Source: Montifringilla adamsi
Lineage: Eukaryota > Chordata > Aves > Passeriformes > Passeridae
DNA: 64,000 bases
Direction: 5' to 3'
Assembly: GCA_017590115.1 (NCBI GenBank)
Contig: JAGGNK010010225.1
Coordinates: 5,828,001 to 5,892,000 of the forward strand
Part shown: positions 1 through 14,700 of the stretch, piece after piece
How the letters are laid out: each line of letters begins with the position of its first letter
Position numbering within the stretch: position 1 is the stretch's first letter
Translations under genes and position numbers: made by a program
The notes under the pieces: generated by a model
Told to the model about the DNA's origin: nothing
Database searches by the model: none
What the model saw: only the letters and a program-made list of their open reading frames with translations

Positions 1-1741
1 AATGACATTTCTTTTAAGACTTTATGATGAGGAGATAAATGGTCATGTCATTCCAAAATAATTTCAGTGTTTGCAAATTCTAAAAATCTTAATTTCTTGA
101 ACCTTTCTCAGGAGATCTCTTGTAGATCCCTTTTTTAGATAAAGCCCATCAGAAACCACAAACCTGACAGATATCATTCCAGATATCATGAATTCCATGC
201 CCATTAATAAATCCAAAAATCAGATTTGCCTTTTTTGGAACAGTGTTGCATTACTGATTTACATTCATATACTTCTCACTGTGAAACTGCAGGAACTACT
301 GATTTTTTGCCATTTGGTACTTTTGCATTTGTCTTCTCCATATTAACTGCTGTCCTCAAGCACACTTTTGCCAAATGGCTTGTTGATTTCAGGGCATGTC
401 TTCAGCTTGACAAAACCATTTGGAATTTTGATCTTATTTTCCCTCTACCCATTCTACAGGAGAAGTTGCAGTTTCTCCTGTTTTGGAGCTGCTGACATTG
501 TCAATGTATTTTTTTTCTTGTTCCCCTGATGAGGTTTCCCAGTGAGAGCTGTTTCCAGACACCTTTTTTATAACTGCTGGACACTGGTGATTAGCCTTTT
601 GGTGCAATTTCATTTTTCAGCTTTTGCCTTTAGCTCATGTAAGTGTCCTCTATACTTAATTTCCTTGAAATTGCTTCTGGTGGGGGATACTGAAACCTTG
701 CTGGAGTTTCTGACCAAATGCCACAGTACTCATTCAGCTGTTAGCTCTTGGATGCAGGGAAGGTTGTTATCCCAAATTAATGGTGATAAAAGTCAGTCAG
801 TACCCCTGTCTCTGCCTCCCTACGTATCATATGTAATCTTTAGCACATCTCGCTGGTGCAGTTGTCAGGCATTCTGCTGTCAGGGCAGTGGAGAAGGTAT
901 TTTCACTGAATTAACGTCTTGCAGATCAAAGCTTCAATATTAGCAGAGGTTCTACATAATGGGCTGCAAACACTTTATGCCATTAGTAGGACATCTTGAG
1001 CTCCCTCAGGATTTGCCTTTGGGTTATGAATCACATCTCACTTTCAGACAGGGTTTTTTCTTTGGTGATCAGGGTGGCAGTTAACATGCTGATGTCCTGC
1101 AATTTGCTTTTGGCATTGGTATTACAGCAGAAGAACTCTTATGGATTCATTATAAACCCAGAGAACTAACTTTAAGAGCACTCTGTATGCAGCTTTTATT
1201 ATTTTTGTTGTCTGAGGAAAGAGCAATGACATTTAATTAGCACTTTAGGGAAAGTTGTTGACTTGAACCATTAGAGTAGTTTAATCATATTGGCATCAAA
1301 AAAACATTTGCTTAATTTTTGAGGTGTAACCAGTGTTCCTTTTCATGGCACAATAAAGGGATCAGAATTATAATATATAAAGTTGCACATACTGGGGGTC
1401 AAAAGGCAGGAAAAAAATAATGCTGACATATGCCAAACTGCATTATTGGGAATTTTCTTTAATTAAATTTGTAGAAAGACAAAAAGTTTGAACATTGTCT
1501 TAGAAAACATGTTAGAAGGTTGTTGGTAATCATAGGGGAGTAAGATTAAGATTTACTTTATTGTCTGCAGGTTTCTTTGACCAGGGAAGTGCAATAAAAG
1601 ATGTGTTCACTCAATATTGAAAGAAATATATTTATTGGTTTTGGTCTGTTGTGTAATAAGTTCTTCAACTTTTACAATATTGAGGTATACATGTTACATA
1701 CAGGGCAAATATTAGAGCTGGATTTTTCTGCTTGTTTTGCC

Positions 1742-1758
1742 TTTTTTTTTTTTTTTTT
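1742..1758. repeat. T17 homopolymer
   Basis: Seventeen uninterrupted T residues lie inside a spurious open frame, where they would encode a run of phenylalanines. It is a simple homopolymer with no adjoining retroelement that I can recognise. Confidence 0.9.
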
Positions 1759-2663
1759 GGCTTCTCTCTTGGCCTGTAAATATATTTTCCCCGATATTTA
1801 CCAGTTGAGGGAAAAGCTACACTGCTGTACTTTTTCACTGACATTGCATCAAAATGGTTTCAGCAGCTCTCTTGAATCCCTGCCAGCTGGAGGCAGGCAG
1901 CTGCCAGTTTCCCTCCCCTCCAGCTGCCTCTAGAGCTGGGCTGGGTTTAGCAGAGGTGTGGTACCATGGTTGAGAGAGGCAACTGATGGGGATGGCTTTG
2001 CAAATGCCTTCTGTGGTTTTGGAAAGCTGCACAAGAACATTTAGTTCCAAGACTAGCTTTTGCACCTGGAAAAATTCTGACTAAATAAACACATCCAGCC
2101 ATTTCTTGTTCTATGTTATATTTGTGCATTTGTTATGAATTTCATTACAGAACTAGGTGTGACATTCAGAATGCAGGAGGGAATATAATATTAATTAACA
2201 GTAGAAATGGCTCTTCTGCAAGCTAACTTGGAGCTTTCTAAACACGCATTTTCTGTCAACAACCGTAAAAGGCAACCAGATCTCCAGTTGGAAGGATTGT
2301 TGGCCTGGTATGGTTAGGAGTTCTTTAGCAGAGAACACATATTTCATTCTTGAGCATTTTTATTTTCAATTATAAGTTCTATTAAAAATAATTGTGGGCT
2401 TCTGCCTTAATTGTGACTAGAAATGGGGATATGGGATCAGCAGAAGTGTACTTGTGTGACAGTAATTCAGACAATGAGAAGGTGGAATGTTTAACATGAT
2501 TAATGTTTTTCTTTTGATGTGATTTTGGTGGGGATGCTTCTCATTTTGAAACTGGGGGTCAGCTGAGGTTTGCTAAATGAGTCAGTGAAAATGCTAGTGA
2601 AGCACACTAAGGAAATCAAGACTGGCATGGATTTTGCTGTTTATGTTTGGATAATGTCATTTT

Positions 2664-2676
2664 TGTGTGTGTGTGT
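2664..2676. repeat. Short (TG)n microsatellite
   Basis: A TG dinucleotide run of about six and a half units is visible. It is too short to call a highly polymorphic locus with confidence. Confidence 0.85.
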
Positions 2677-4251
2677 AAGCTGTTCTTTGTAGTTTTATTA
2701 CTGTTATAATAACACTGTCCCTCAGATATATCTTTCTTCATTCGCCTGCTTTTCTGTCTGTGATGCATCAGCTCCATTGTATTGATGAGTTGCTATTATA
2801 TAGATTTGTGATGTGAATTTCAAAATTTCTCTTTACTACCAGAAAGCTCATTGTCTGGAAATTTCCATAGATTCCACTGTAGCTACCTCTGCTTCCTCAG
2901 CAAGTCTCTTCATTCCCATCTTCCATTCACAGTCTGTCATTTGTCTCATCTTTCCAGCATTTCCCAACGCAAACATTAAATGTGGAAATAAACATAGTCT
3001 GTAAGGAATGGAAAAACTCTAATTAGGAAATAAAAACTGGCAGTGGGACGTAAGTAAGTAGAAGGAGTGACTGCAGGGAACCTTCTTGCAGTTCTGCTCC
3101 TTAGCATCTTTCACCTCAGCATCTTTTTAATATTTCTGTGCTGGTTCATTTGGAGAAATACTGCTGAGATCTGGGTAAGCCAAGGATAAAAAACCATCTG
3201 AGGTCAAAAATCATTGGCATAAGAGGTTTGGAGCTAAGAAGGCAGCATCAAATGATGGAAATAATTGGGTAGTTTCTCTTTAGAAAATGAAGCCCTTCTC
3301 TGTGCTTAAAATTTGTAAGAGCCCTCTGCCTGAAAATGTTTGTCTGGCTGTACTCTGTAGTTATTAGCTATTGAGACTGAGATGAACACTGACATTTTAA
3401 TGAAATGGCTTTTAAAGGCATATTCTCTTTTAATGCATTTCCTAAACATGAAAGGAAACACCCTAATAAGCAAATATTAGCAAAGATCTATCTGTGTTCA
3501 GAATGTATTGTGTTAAATATTAAACCAAAATTCAATCTTCAAAGTTTGAAAAAAAATTATATAAGCCTCAATATGACCTTAAATACGACACTTCCATCAG
3601 TGACTTTATGATAAATTGGCAAAAGCAATAATCTATCTCCGAAATCAGATATGGCTGTAGTATCTGTGGAGTTACATTTCTGCTTATGCAGAGGGGTCCA
3701 TTCAATTCATCAAAAAAGTGGATTTAAAAGCAAAATGTAATCTTTTAAGATGCAAGACCTGGCAAGTTTTGTGTTTCTTCAGTAGTATAAAATCGAAACT
3801 GCTTTAGCTGTGGATGGAATTAAACTTTTCCCTAGATATCTATGATATTACATTTTCAAGAGGCACCAAAAGCTGGCAAGCAGATGAAAGAGGAAAATGT
3901 TTTAAAATATTTTACTTTAAAGTACAAAGAGATGGGGCAGGGGGAGGGGTATGTATGTGTGTTGATGTGTTAAATGGGTGCCTGGATATTGTTGACTACT
4001 GTAGCTGGTGAGTACTCATCTCTGTGAGTTTTATGGATTTAGCCAGGTTTTTAATCTTATGTTTTAGTTATGAAAGGGAAGAGTGGGCATATGCAGAGGA
4101 AACTTCAGAACTGTCTCTGGCCTCAGTCTGGAAAGAAACCTTGGAGACATGGTTGCACCCAAGAATGTTTTTGTTTGTGTAAGGAAGAAGCTCAGAGGGG
4201 TATTCTGCTAAATAAATAAAGACAATCATTGGGATGTCAAGGACAGCAGAT

Positions 4252-4327
4252 ATGCTACGTAAAGATGTTTCTAAAGGTGGGGGTTCAGCATGCTACATAA
4301 AGATGTTTCTAAAGGTGGGGGTTCAGC
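4252..4327. repeat. 38-bp unit tandemly duplicated
   Basis: Two abutting 38-bp units (4252-4289 and 4290-4327) match at all but one position. The single difference is CG in the first unit and CA in the second, the change expected from deamination of a methylated CpG. The unit ends in a G-run followed by TTCAGC. No third copy flanks the pair. The near identity points to a recent duplication by replication slippage or unequal exchange. Confidence 0.95.
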
Positions 4328-6420
4328 CCACATGGGGCTGGTGAGACTGAAGTATCCTGGCTGTGTGGGAACAGATGAACAAGAGCAAGGGTCACTTCAA
4401 AATCTAAAAATATATATGGTTTTACTCATGGTTCAATTTCTATTGAAGTTGGTAGAGACTAATTTATCTTGATGTCCTTCACTGAGACAAAACCTCTGGA
4501 CCAGTTTCTTTAAAATGCATGAGGTTTCTGCTACTCCAGATCCCTGATCTGCTTTTCTTTTAATCACTTTTTAATGAGAAGTAGTAATATTATTGCTGCT
4601 TTGATTTGCTACAGGAATCTAATAACAATTTGATATTGGAAGGTTTTGTACAAGTTTATCTCAGATCACACAATACTTCAAAATCTGGATTTGTTTTTTC
4701 TTAATTATGTGTTGTACAGAAAAAATTAACTAAAATCTTCTAAAATAAAGAGTGCTCTTTTGTGTTCAGACTAATACTTAATATTAATTAATTTATGAAG
4801 TGCAGGCTGGCACGAATCCTTGTTTCCTTTTGGTTTTAACACTACTTGTGATAGATAATAAAATAAGAAAACCTGTATTGCTGTTGAGCATTTATAATGC
4901 TTCATTAAAGAAGTGGTTATCTCTCTGTTTCGAAATGGCACTATGTTTGTTTTAACAATATTGATTAATTAGCTTTCTGTTTAATGATGCATATATAAGG
5001 TGGAGGATATCTGGCTGTGCACAGCACAAAATACTTATTGAAGCGAGGCTTGTGTTGAGTGCAGCAGGTCCCTGCCTATACAGCTTCAAAATGTGTTTAA
5101 ATCCCTGTAAGTTCAGAGCCTCACAGAAAAAAAAAAATCAGACAGGAGAATGTTCATGTTTTGAAAGTGGGGGAATGACAGAGGCTAGCTTTTTTACAGG
5201 CAGACATCATTGTTTTAAAAAACACCACTACCATTACCCAAAGCAAGAGAAATGATTTGGTGTAGGTGTCTGAGATTGCTTTCAGCTTCTTGTAGCTAAT
5301 TCTATCTAATGCAAGAATAAATTGCTTTACAATTTCTAACCAAATTTAGAAGGCTGTCTGAATTGGCTCTCATGAGCTGAAAGGTGTGCCTACCTGTTTT
5401 GTATATGTTAAAGCAATTTTGGATTTCATGGCCTGTGGAAGCATTTGTAGAACATTGCAGTTAAGAAACCATGACATTCAAAAGCTATTTTGTGTTTGAT
5501 ATGTTTTAAATTGTCAGAACTTATTTTAGAACAGGGCTGTTGAAGGCTGTCTGAAGCTATGTGTGTGCATTACTATTTTTTGCACTGACCCTAGTCCTGG
5601 TAGAAATAGGCTTACTCACAAGCAGTGGTAAGTCTTTATATTAAATGGCCTAGTCTATTTCTGTTGCCTTAATCTTGTCCTTATGAGTTTGTATAAATCT
5701 GTTTCTTTCATTGTTATGCATCACACAAAAGGTACTAAAAATATCTAATGTTTTTTTACTGCATACTGAAACAGTGATAATAAGATGAAGAATATTTTGT
5801 TTTATGTAACCCCTGCTAGGCTAATATTACTCCTTTAAAATGTAGTTTTGTGTCAACACACCCAGCTAAAGCTCTAGGACCTTAAATACCACCCACACCA
5901 ATAGTCTCTGATTCCTGCTAGCAGTCATTTTCCTTAAGTATCTATCCAACAGATGGATCCAAATTTCCTTGTAAGGCAGAAACAGTTAAAGTAGGATGGA
6001 GCCACAGGAACTTTATATTACAACATAGTTTCAATTCATATTACTTGCTATCTTCTCGGAGCATAGCAGCTTGAGACACTGGTGATCTTCCCTTTTTAGT
6101 AGCTATAAAAATGTTCTTGCTGTGTTGTGTTTTCCTTTGTCTTAAATCTCTTGCTGGCTTGGAAATTTCATATGAAGGATGTTGGTTTGAATAGCCATTC
6201 TTAAGTTCAGATAAGAATAGGAAAGGGTCATGTTGCTGGACTGAATCTTTTCTTTGGCAGAGGATTTGTGGAAAAACAGACATGTAAGCTTCAAATTTAA
6301 ATACACAAAAGATGTTATGATAATAGTGCATGGAAAAATGGAGAAAATAAGTGCTACTCTGTCACTTTGATAGGTGCAACCTGAATAGATATTATACCAC
6401 TTGTATGGCATTTTTGGAAT
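4328..6420. other. AT-rich non-coding sequence
   Basis: Nothing recognisable was found between the 38-bp duplication and the T-rich run at 6.42 kb. Frames up to 96 codons are present, mainly on the minus strand around 6.04-6.41 kb. They overlap each other in different frames and show no known domain. Confidence 0.55.
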
Positions 6421-6464
6421 AAAAGTTTTTAAAAGTTTTTTTTTTTTAATTTTTAAATTTTTTT
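6421..6464. repeat. A/T-rich low-complexity run
   Basis: A ten-base A4GT5 motif occurs twice in tandem and runs into a T12 tract (6436-6447), then further A/T-only sequence. It is low-complexity DNA with no retroelement body attached. Confidence 0.8.
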
Positions 6465-6753
6465 GCCTTTCAGAATACTATATATGCAGTCTGCTTGGAC
6501 TAGCTGCATTCACTTCTCTTTTTAGCCAGCAAAACGGCAAAGTCCTGATTTTGGTAATGGCTAGAATGGTCTTAAATACTAGACTGCGAAATAGGTTTTT
6601 CATGGGAGATGAGAACAAAGCTGATCTGACAAGCATTGCATCATAAATGAAAGAGAAGTCTTGCTTTCTAACCTGTCTCATGGCTCTGTAATTCCTCTGT
6701 TTTCTTGCCAAAAATAATTTACTGATAATTTAACTCCAAAGATCTTGGCAATC

Positions 6754-6790
6754 TTTTTTTGTTTGTTTGTTTTTGTTTGTTTTTTGTTTT
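6754..6790. repeat. (TTTG)n-like imperfect microsatellite
   Basis: T-runs alternate with single G residues in a roughly four-base period. The array is imperfect. It could be an old microsatellite or a degraded poly(T) of a minus-strand retroposon, but no retroposon body is recognisable next to it. Confidence 0.8.
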
Positions 6791-8700
6791 AACTCTTGCA
6801 AATTCCCAACATTTTGATCATGATCACCACTGTTCATATATTGACAGTGTATATTCCTGTGGCTGCTTTGGTTATTTTAAATAAATTTCAAGTTTAAGAA
6901 CATGGAAGTAGTGCATTTTAGTTAATAATCCTCCACCATGTATTAACTGTACTGTTAGAACAGGTTTTAATTAAACATAAATTAGTCTACAGCCTGCCAC
7001 TGTGGCTCTTGAAAGCTAACATTTAAATAGACAGGAGTGAGATCCAGTTAGATCCATTATTAGTACTGTCCTCTGATGAGAATGAGAAGAGAGCTGGACT
7101 CTTGATCCTTGATTATGTAAAGGAGGGCAGATGAAACACTGTAGCATTGTCACCTTAGGGGGAAGACACAAAAAGCAGGAATGACATGCCAGATGCTGAG
7201 TTGCATGGGATTAGAGCTGGAACATGGTCAGCTGGAGAAGTGAAAGAAAGAGGAGCAGAGATGAAAGCAAAAAACCTCTGGAATGCAGCCATAAGACAAT
7301 AAGGATGTGGGAAGATATTTCAATGGAGAATGATCAAATGATGGGTTAAATATTGCCCCTACATTTTAATTGATATTATGGATTAATGGAGCATGAATAA
7401 CTTGAGCACACAGGGGGTGTGGAGTCCCTGCATGCCAATGAGGGATAAAGTACAGCTCCAATGTCATCTGAGAGAGGGGGGAACAAACACTGCTGGGAGG
7501 TTGTGCTTCTGTCATCTTAGTATGGCAAAGAAGACAAGAAGATCTCTTTCTTGGGGTTTTGTTGTGGGGAGTTTTTTGGCGGTGTGTTTTTCTGTTTGTT
7601 ATTTGTTCCCCCCCTTTGTGCAAACTTAAGTCTGTGAAAACACCTGAACTTCAGTGCAATTACTCCTCATATGGCTGAAGTGAGCAGCATCCATTTCTTA
7701 TAAAAATACAGGAATGACAATAATAAACCTATTGCCTCACTCTCTTCATTTCCAGTAATGCTTGGGACAATAGTTCCACCCCATGAAGTTTTTTGGAAAT
7801 ATCTTTTCAACAGATTTTAGCTGAAAAGAAGTTTTTTTAAGGAACAAATGTAAAGCAAAACTATGGGATAAGGCAAATTCTTCTTTGGGAATATATTATC
7901 ACTTAGTATCCTTGAAGATTAAATAACTGGTTGAAATCCTCTTCAGTTTATAAATATATTTGTATCATTGGCCCTGGGACACCTTGGAGCTCTGTTCCTA
8001 GCAGCAAAGCATAATAATTGAGGTTTTTCTTTTCTCCTTGAAAAGATGTTTGGGATTGAGTTCTGCTGTTCTGATGTTGGATGGCCACCACTGATGTTTA
8101 TAATGTGCATTTTACATATTTTTGCCTACCACCATCTCACTTTTTTTCATTATTATGGCCTCAATGTCCCATGGGGAATGGCAGAAGAAAATGCACAGAA
8201 ATTAAATGACAGTTAATCCAACTGTACCTTGACAAATGTATTTCTAGGAAAAGTATGTTTGCTTTCTGTTTTGCAATTTTATATGGACTAACCCTGCCAT
8301 CTCCATAGCTCATGACGTGTAACTATGCAGTGTCCCACTGTAATAGCTGTGCATAATGCATGGTTTTTGCCTTAAAAATTGCCTTGCATTAGAAACAATG
8401 CAAAATCACAGACTGCTTTGAGTGGCATAACAGGGGCCTAAGGGCAAAGGAAATAATCTGTTTGGAATAATTTAGTTTCATAAAACACTTGTTTACGGTA
8501 CGAATTTTAATAATTAATGTTTGGATTAAAACATTTTCCTTATCTTCTTCTTCCAGCAGTAGGGTCAGCACCTATAGCTGCACAGAAGGGAGCCAGAAAA
8601 GCTTCCAGACGCAAAGCTGACAAACACAGTGCTTCAGCTGCAGCCTCAGCTTATGCTGCAAAATTAGATAGATTACTGCACTAATGGGAATGTGTTCAGG
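6791..8700. other. Unique non-coding sequence
   Basis: No gene or repeat was recognised. Frames of 60-85 codons near 7.37-7.63 kb overlap on opposite strands, as expected by chance. A slightly less AT-rich patch around 8.58-8.68 kb (with repeated GCTGCA-type words) is the only compositional change I noticed. Confidence 0.55.
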
Positions 8701-8739
8701 TTTTTGGGTTTTTTTTTTGTTTTTTTGTTTTTTTTTTTT
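8701..8739. repeat. Poly(T) tract interrupted by G
   Basis: The tract is about 39 bases of T with five scattered G residues. It is low-complexity DNA and no associated element was recognised. Confidence 0.85.
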
Positions 8740-11700
8740 CTGGCCAGATCACCGGTTAGCTGTTAAAGCTCTCTTTTTCTTCTGAATGTCACTTTTTCCT
8801 TTTGGTATTATAGAATGTGTATGCCAAAATCTTTATGCACCTTTTAATACAATAGGAATTGTTCCTGCTTCTCTTCCTTTTATGACGCTTGTTTACCTTC
8901 AGGAGTCAGATAAGCCGTTTGTGAACCAAAATCTCCTTTCTCTGTAGTGCATCCCTTAGTAGCTCTGTTGTCTCTGTTGTTGGTATTACAGTATATTCAC
9001 TCTAAAACTGTGAGCTCTCAAGTGTAGAGACGATACGGCTGTGGAGCTATTTTTATTATTCAAACAAATATAAATAGAAGCTGCAGGTGGGCACTGCTTT
9101 CTCTTAAAAATGTTTTTCTTAAGCTTTAGGTTTTTAGTCTTTGAAATACATCGCTTTATTTTTTTTTTCCTTCTTTCAGGACAATAAAATAGGATAAGAC
9201 TCCTAGATTAACCTCTTTTATAGCTTATTGACGGGAGGAATAAACCGATGCCTAATATAGTATTGGAAAAGCTCTTCTTATGGATGAATCTTCTAAAATT
9301 TTAAATACACACAAAGGAGCAAACAAATGCTTTGAAAGTATTGAATCTTAAATTTTATATTACTTTTTCCTTCATTATTCACACTGATTTAAACATAAGA
9401 TCATGGCAGAGCTGCTGTAATAGACTCCATTGATTTTTTTAAGATGACTTAAGATTGAAGTGGCATGAAAACTGCTAAGAGAAATGCAGAAGGCAGATAA
9501 TTAGAATAATCCATTTCCCAAGAGAAAAACCTGAAAAATATTTGTGCAAAAATAGAAAGGTCTAAAGGTAATTGTGGCAATGGGGAAGAATATGATTATT
9601 TCATAGGCACCTACTTCTAAGGGAAGGTTAGTTGAGAACTGCGAATACATTTAGAATTTATTAGTGCAGGGAAAAAAAATAACAACAGTCCAAGCCCCAT
9701 CTTTCCATAAATGTTTAGATAAAAGTGATTAATCTTGTGTCATTGTTTGGGTGGACTATTGATGTGTGTGTAGGCTTGTAAAATCAAGCTATTGGTATTG
9801 CTGTGCTAATTAAATAAGGACTTGTTGAACATACAGGTAAGAACACCTGCAGCCTAGAGAGGGCCTCTGATGGTCTGTGTGCCCCAGTCAGTAAAAATAT
9901 TTTTAATAATGTTTTCGCTGTTACCCTTGTTTTCTCCCCCAAATCAGAAGCCTCAAAATGACATAGGGAATGAGAAAACTGCACTTGTCAGAAGATCGCT
10001 TAATGCCTGGCAAATTTCTATTCTGTCCAGTAGGTTTATGCTCTTTCTGAGGGCTTATATGTAGGTATCTTTTTAGCATATATGGATGTTTTAACCTATT
10101 TTTGTGCCTTATGAGACAGGAAAGACAAGGGTTATGCAGTGCCATCAATACAACATCATCTTTACCCAGAGGCATAAGAGACTATAAAATGTGTATTCCA
10201 TCTGGGAGACCAGATCTTGCATCCATTTGCACAAAAATATTCCTCTGCATATGTGACCACAATGTACACATAGTACCTCTTAACAAAACTTTGATGTGTA
10301 CAGGCAGTAGAGATTCTGATAATTTATGCAAAAAATATTCTAGGCACTGGCTTGCTATGATTCTGTTCAGCATTTCTGAGGGATTATCTTCACTTTGGTA
10401 ATTTTTTCTCTTGAGGAGTGCTTTTATAGCTTTCAAGCAGAAAAATTGAAATGATAATGCTCATGTTTCAGTTGGGAAACTGCTTGCTGTCAGGATCTGA
10501 TGTGGCTTTTACTTGTGCCATAATTACATGAATTCATGACAAGATTGTGAAATCAACAGAAAATTGTTAAGATTTTTAGTGTTTGATGTAGAGAGATATT
10601 TGGATATACCCAGAATGGGAAACATTAGTCTGCTTTTGTATTTAGACCGTGGTAAACCATATTGAAATGTGTCTGGGTGAAAAAACATGTATGCATTTTG
10701 CACCTTCCAAAAGTCAAATTAGCTAAAATCTCGGTCTCAATTTTGATCTCAAAAATAGAACCTTAGGTATTCTTTGTTTTCTTTAGTGTTTCAGGTTGGT
10801 GCGGTTACTGGGTTTTTTGAGGGTTTTATCATAATTATACACAGTGTCTAATATATCATAAAGAAGACAGTGAAATGTCTTTACTTGCTATGATGGGCTG
10901 TAATGTTACAGGAGAGCTTTTTTACCTTATTTCAATACATTATAATACATTGGATTTGAAAGACATATAGGTTTATTGGTATATACTTTCTGGAAAAAAA
11001 AAAACCAAACCAAAAACTGTCAGCCTACTGAAGCTGTGCAATTTTCAGGTGAAGAGAGAAATCAGTGTATGTTTGTAGGGATAATTAGAGGCTGCAGTTG
11101 CCACTTGCCCTCAGTAGAGATTTTAAGCACTGGAATAATTTTAAGCATGAGCTAATTAATCCTTGCAACACTGCTGTGAGGCAGATAAGAAATGCCATAT
11201 TGTACAAGCATGGTAGAGATGATAAATTCAGGCACAAGTGTGTTAAGTGTATAGGTAAACCAGGATCATCACCCAGTACACTTGAATTCCAGTGAATTGT
11301 GTGCTTGAATAATAAGTTTCATCTGAACTAGAAGAATTAGCAAAGGGTTTGTATCTCAGAAAAGAGGAAAAATTCTCCTAATTGTAAGAGAATTTCACAT
11401 TTTTCCTGTCCAGAATCTTGATATGATCAGGATGTTCTGTGGCTTGGGTCATTCACCTATTCTTTTTCATGCATATATATGCATTAAAATGCAGTTAGAG
11501 ATAGACATAAAATTGACGTGGTACATGTAGTTTTGCCCATTTAATTTTATAACAGTGTGATCCCAGCACCATACAAATTTACATCGGCTTAATAAGGATT
11601 CTATCCATTAGGCAGTGGCATTTTGAGCTGAGAGAATAATTTTTAAAATAATAATAATAATAGTAGTAAAAAGAAACCAGAATAAAATGGTAGTCCTGTT

Positions 11701-14700
11701 ATTAGAGACACTGTATTTGAGGCTTTTATGTCTGAGTTCATGACACATCAGAACAATTATGCTTATTATTGCCCATTACACAAGAAGTAGTATCGTTGTG
11801 TAAAGAGTCTGTCAGGAATACCTTAAATCTCTGAACACACTTATTTTTCATCACAGGCAGCTAAATTCTATTTCAGCTGGAGACTGTTCCAGTTGTACAA
11901 ACCCAATACCTAGAAATTTCCCCAAGTTAGCCAAGAATAAGTGTGTAGCAGTGTTTTATTGTTCAGATCAACACATAGGTTGCATGAATAACCTTAGTGG
12001 ATTAAAGATGATTATATGCTCTGGGTAAATATTCACAAGTGTAAAGTAAGAGCAGAAGATATACTCTTTAAGAAAAAAATTGTTAGAAGTTAATCTCTTA
12101 TATAACAGTTAGAGGTATTAGTTACATAGGTATTGAGTTTAAAATTTTAGTTAGAACTTTTCTGACTTTGAACAGTTTCATGGTTATTTCAGGATGACAT
12201 TGTAATCTTTCAAAATAAAATTACAAAAAGAATGCAACTTTTGTTGCAAAAAGTGAATGTCTAAATGGATGTTTTGGGATTTGTGTTTTAATATCCTCAT
12301 ATAAAATTTATTAACATAATATATGGAAGTTATGGAAGTCACCACCAATTTCTGCTGTGGTTTTGAAAAGAAGAAATCCCCTTTCCACCAGGGAAAATGA
12401 CATTAGAATAAATAAGCTATTGCAAATTGAAATAGAAGATTATTTTATTATATTATTTTTTTCTATATACTAAATTTGCTAGCAAGGAATACACCAAGAA
12501 GGTAGTGATCCCTAATCCTGACTAGGATTTTGATCTTCATCATCAACAAAAAGGACTTAGCTTTCATAGTGATATACTACTTTATTTTTCTCCGAAATTA
12601 CCACCTGGGCTGGCATTTTTCAAGATAAATTTTTGAGCGGTTATATGGCCAATAATACAGTATCTCTCCAAGGATGAATGGAACTGTGTGTATCACTGGT
12701 TTCACATGATCTCCCTGTTCATTATGAAAAATTATGAGGAATCCATATCTTGGAATAAACAAAACCATAGTTTTTAACTATAGAACCTCAAATTAATTCA
12801 TAGTTGCAAAATTTTTAGGACACAGTCCCTCAGACTGTGCAGCTAACACACAGGGTTTTTTACTCACTTTTGTGTTCATTGGTATATAGACTAGAGTCAA
12901 TATTTTAACCATTATATATCGTTCCCACCTATAGCATTTCCAGTGTAATAAAGATTGTTGCAGTTCCTGACTTTCTTACATCTAATTGAAGTATTTTGAA
13001 GATATTTTAAGATTTCTACCTCTATACTCATCTGCAGCTATACTACTTCTCCTTTTTCAAATCATCAGCTTGATTATTGTAAATTGCAGTAACCAGGAAT
13101 TTTTCTTATCTTTTGAGTGTTTTTTTGGCTGATTTTTTTTTCTTTTAACTTATGAACAAATCTTCACTACTTTGTACAATAATACAGTGAAAAAAAGGAG
13201 AAATATTTTTTACTAACATGAGTGGTCAACCTCTGCTTGGCAGTACAGTAAGTCTTTTGTGGGTGTGCAAGAATACATAAATACACATCCACATATACCT
13301 ATACATAAATAATTCTGAACAGTGCTCAGGATACCACAGGAAATTGCATTGGCATTTAATAAAGCTTACAGGTGTTTGAGTATTAAAATGCCCTAACACA
13401 AAAAGGACTTAAACACTGATGTAGTGTCCACAGCCTTATGAACACTTAGTTGTATCCTGATGTCAAGCTTGCAAGTGATACTTCATTTTAGATAAGGATC
13501 ATAGCCATGATAAGGAAAATGTGTGAGTGATAACCAGTGTTGCTTCTTGGCTGAAAAAATAACCATATTACTCTCAGATTTACATTGGAGAATAAGCCTA
13601 TTCCCCCTTTACCCAAAGGTGAAGGGAAAGAATTCGTATTGGGTTTGGAAAGGACTTTATTCAGTTGTAATGGTAAAGTCTCTCTGGGAAGTACAAGAAG
13701 CTCCTAAGCTTTGCCCTTAAGCGAGTTCACATTTCTGTCAAGCCAGTATTTTCCACTACTGTTAACAAATTTATTCGGTCGGGTTTTGTTTACACTTTGA
13801 ATATTAAATTTCAGATAGGGTCTCTTTTCTACTGAGTTTATGCATATACAGACACATAAAATATGTATATGTTTGTTTAGGGACACATATTTATAAAAAA
13901 TTATGGGGCACGAGATGTTATATGCTGTAGTATGTTAACTAAATGTAGTAATGCTTGCACTTCTCTAAATAGTTTTTAGAAAGGGATATGAAGATGCTGT
14001 GTTGAAAAGTGGAAACATGATTTAATATTCCGTTTGCTTGTGCCATTAAGCTCATTTTTCCATGCTTGGTATTTTAGTTCTTGTTACGCTGAAGTCCTTA
14101 CTACATGTTCTGCCTAATGGGACTCTCCTGGTTGGACTAAACTGGTCTTCGTTTTGAGAGTTGTGTATTTTGAAGATCTGTAATTTCCTTAGTAGTAAGC
14201 ACATTTTACTGCAGTGGGAAGAGGACTGAAAAAGCTTTGCTTTTCAGTCTGGAGAGTGTGGATATGGGGACTAGGAGGAAACAAAATCAGAGCACTGGAA
14301 TAAGGGCTCACCTGCAGCGATAGGCAGAGCGACACTCACTGAGTCCTTCCTAAAGGATGTCTTTTCCTGGGAAACCTTGGTAGCAGCCTGGTGGAAAAAA
14401 CCTCCCAATGCTGGAAGAAAATCCCTCCTTACTACAGTATGCACAAAAGATTTCCTAATGAAGCTGGAAAGGAGCTGGAGAAATTATGTCTTGCTAAATG
14501 TCCAGATTACTGCTCAAATAAGAGACTTCAGCTTAAAATGTTACTTAGCTGTTCAATTTCATCAATTTCCTTAAAGGTCCATTTAGGTTTTTTTTCCACA
14601 CACACAGTATTTACTTCATAATGAAGCACACAAACAAGCAAACAAACAATAAGATTCTAGACTTTTATCTGAACAAGGAAAAGGTTATCTTAAAATGTCA

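Larger units (their letters stand above)
1..4251. other. AT-rich unique non-coding sequence
   Basis: No gene, exon or interspersed repeat was recognised here. Open frames of 60-133 codons occur on both strands but none contains a domain or composition I can name, and stops are dense around them. Small landmarks are a T17 tract at 1742-1758 and a short TG run at 2664-2676. The absence of a call reflects reading by eye; old diverged repeats could be missed. Confidence 0.6.
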
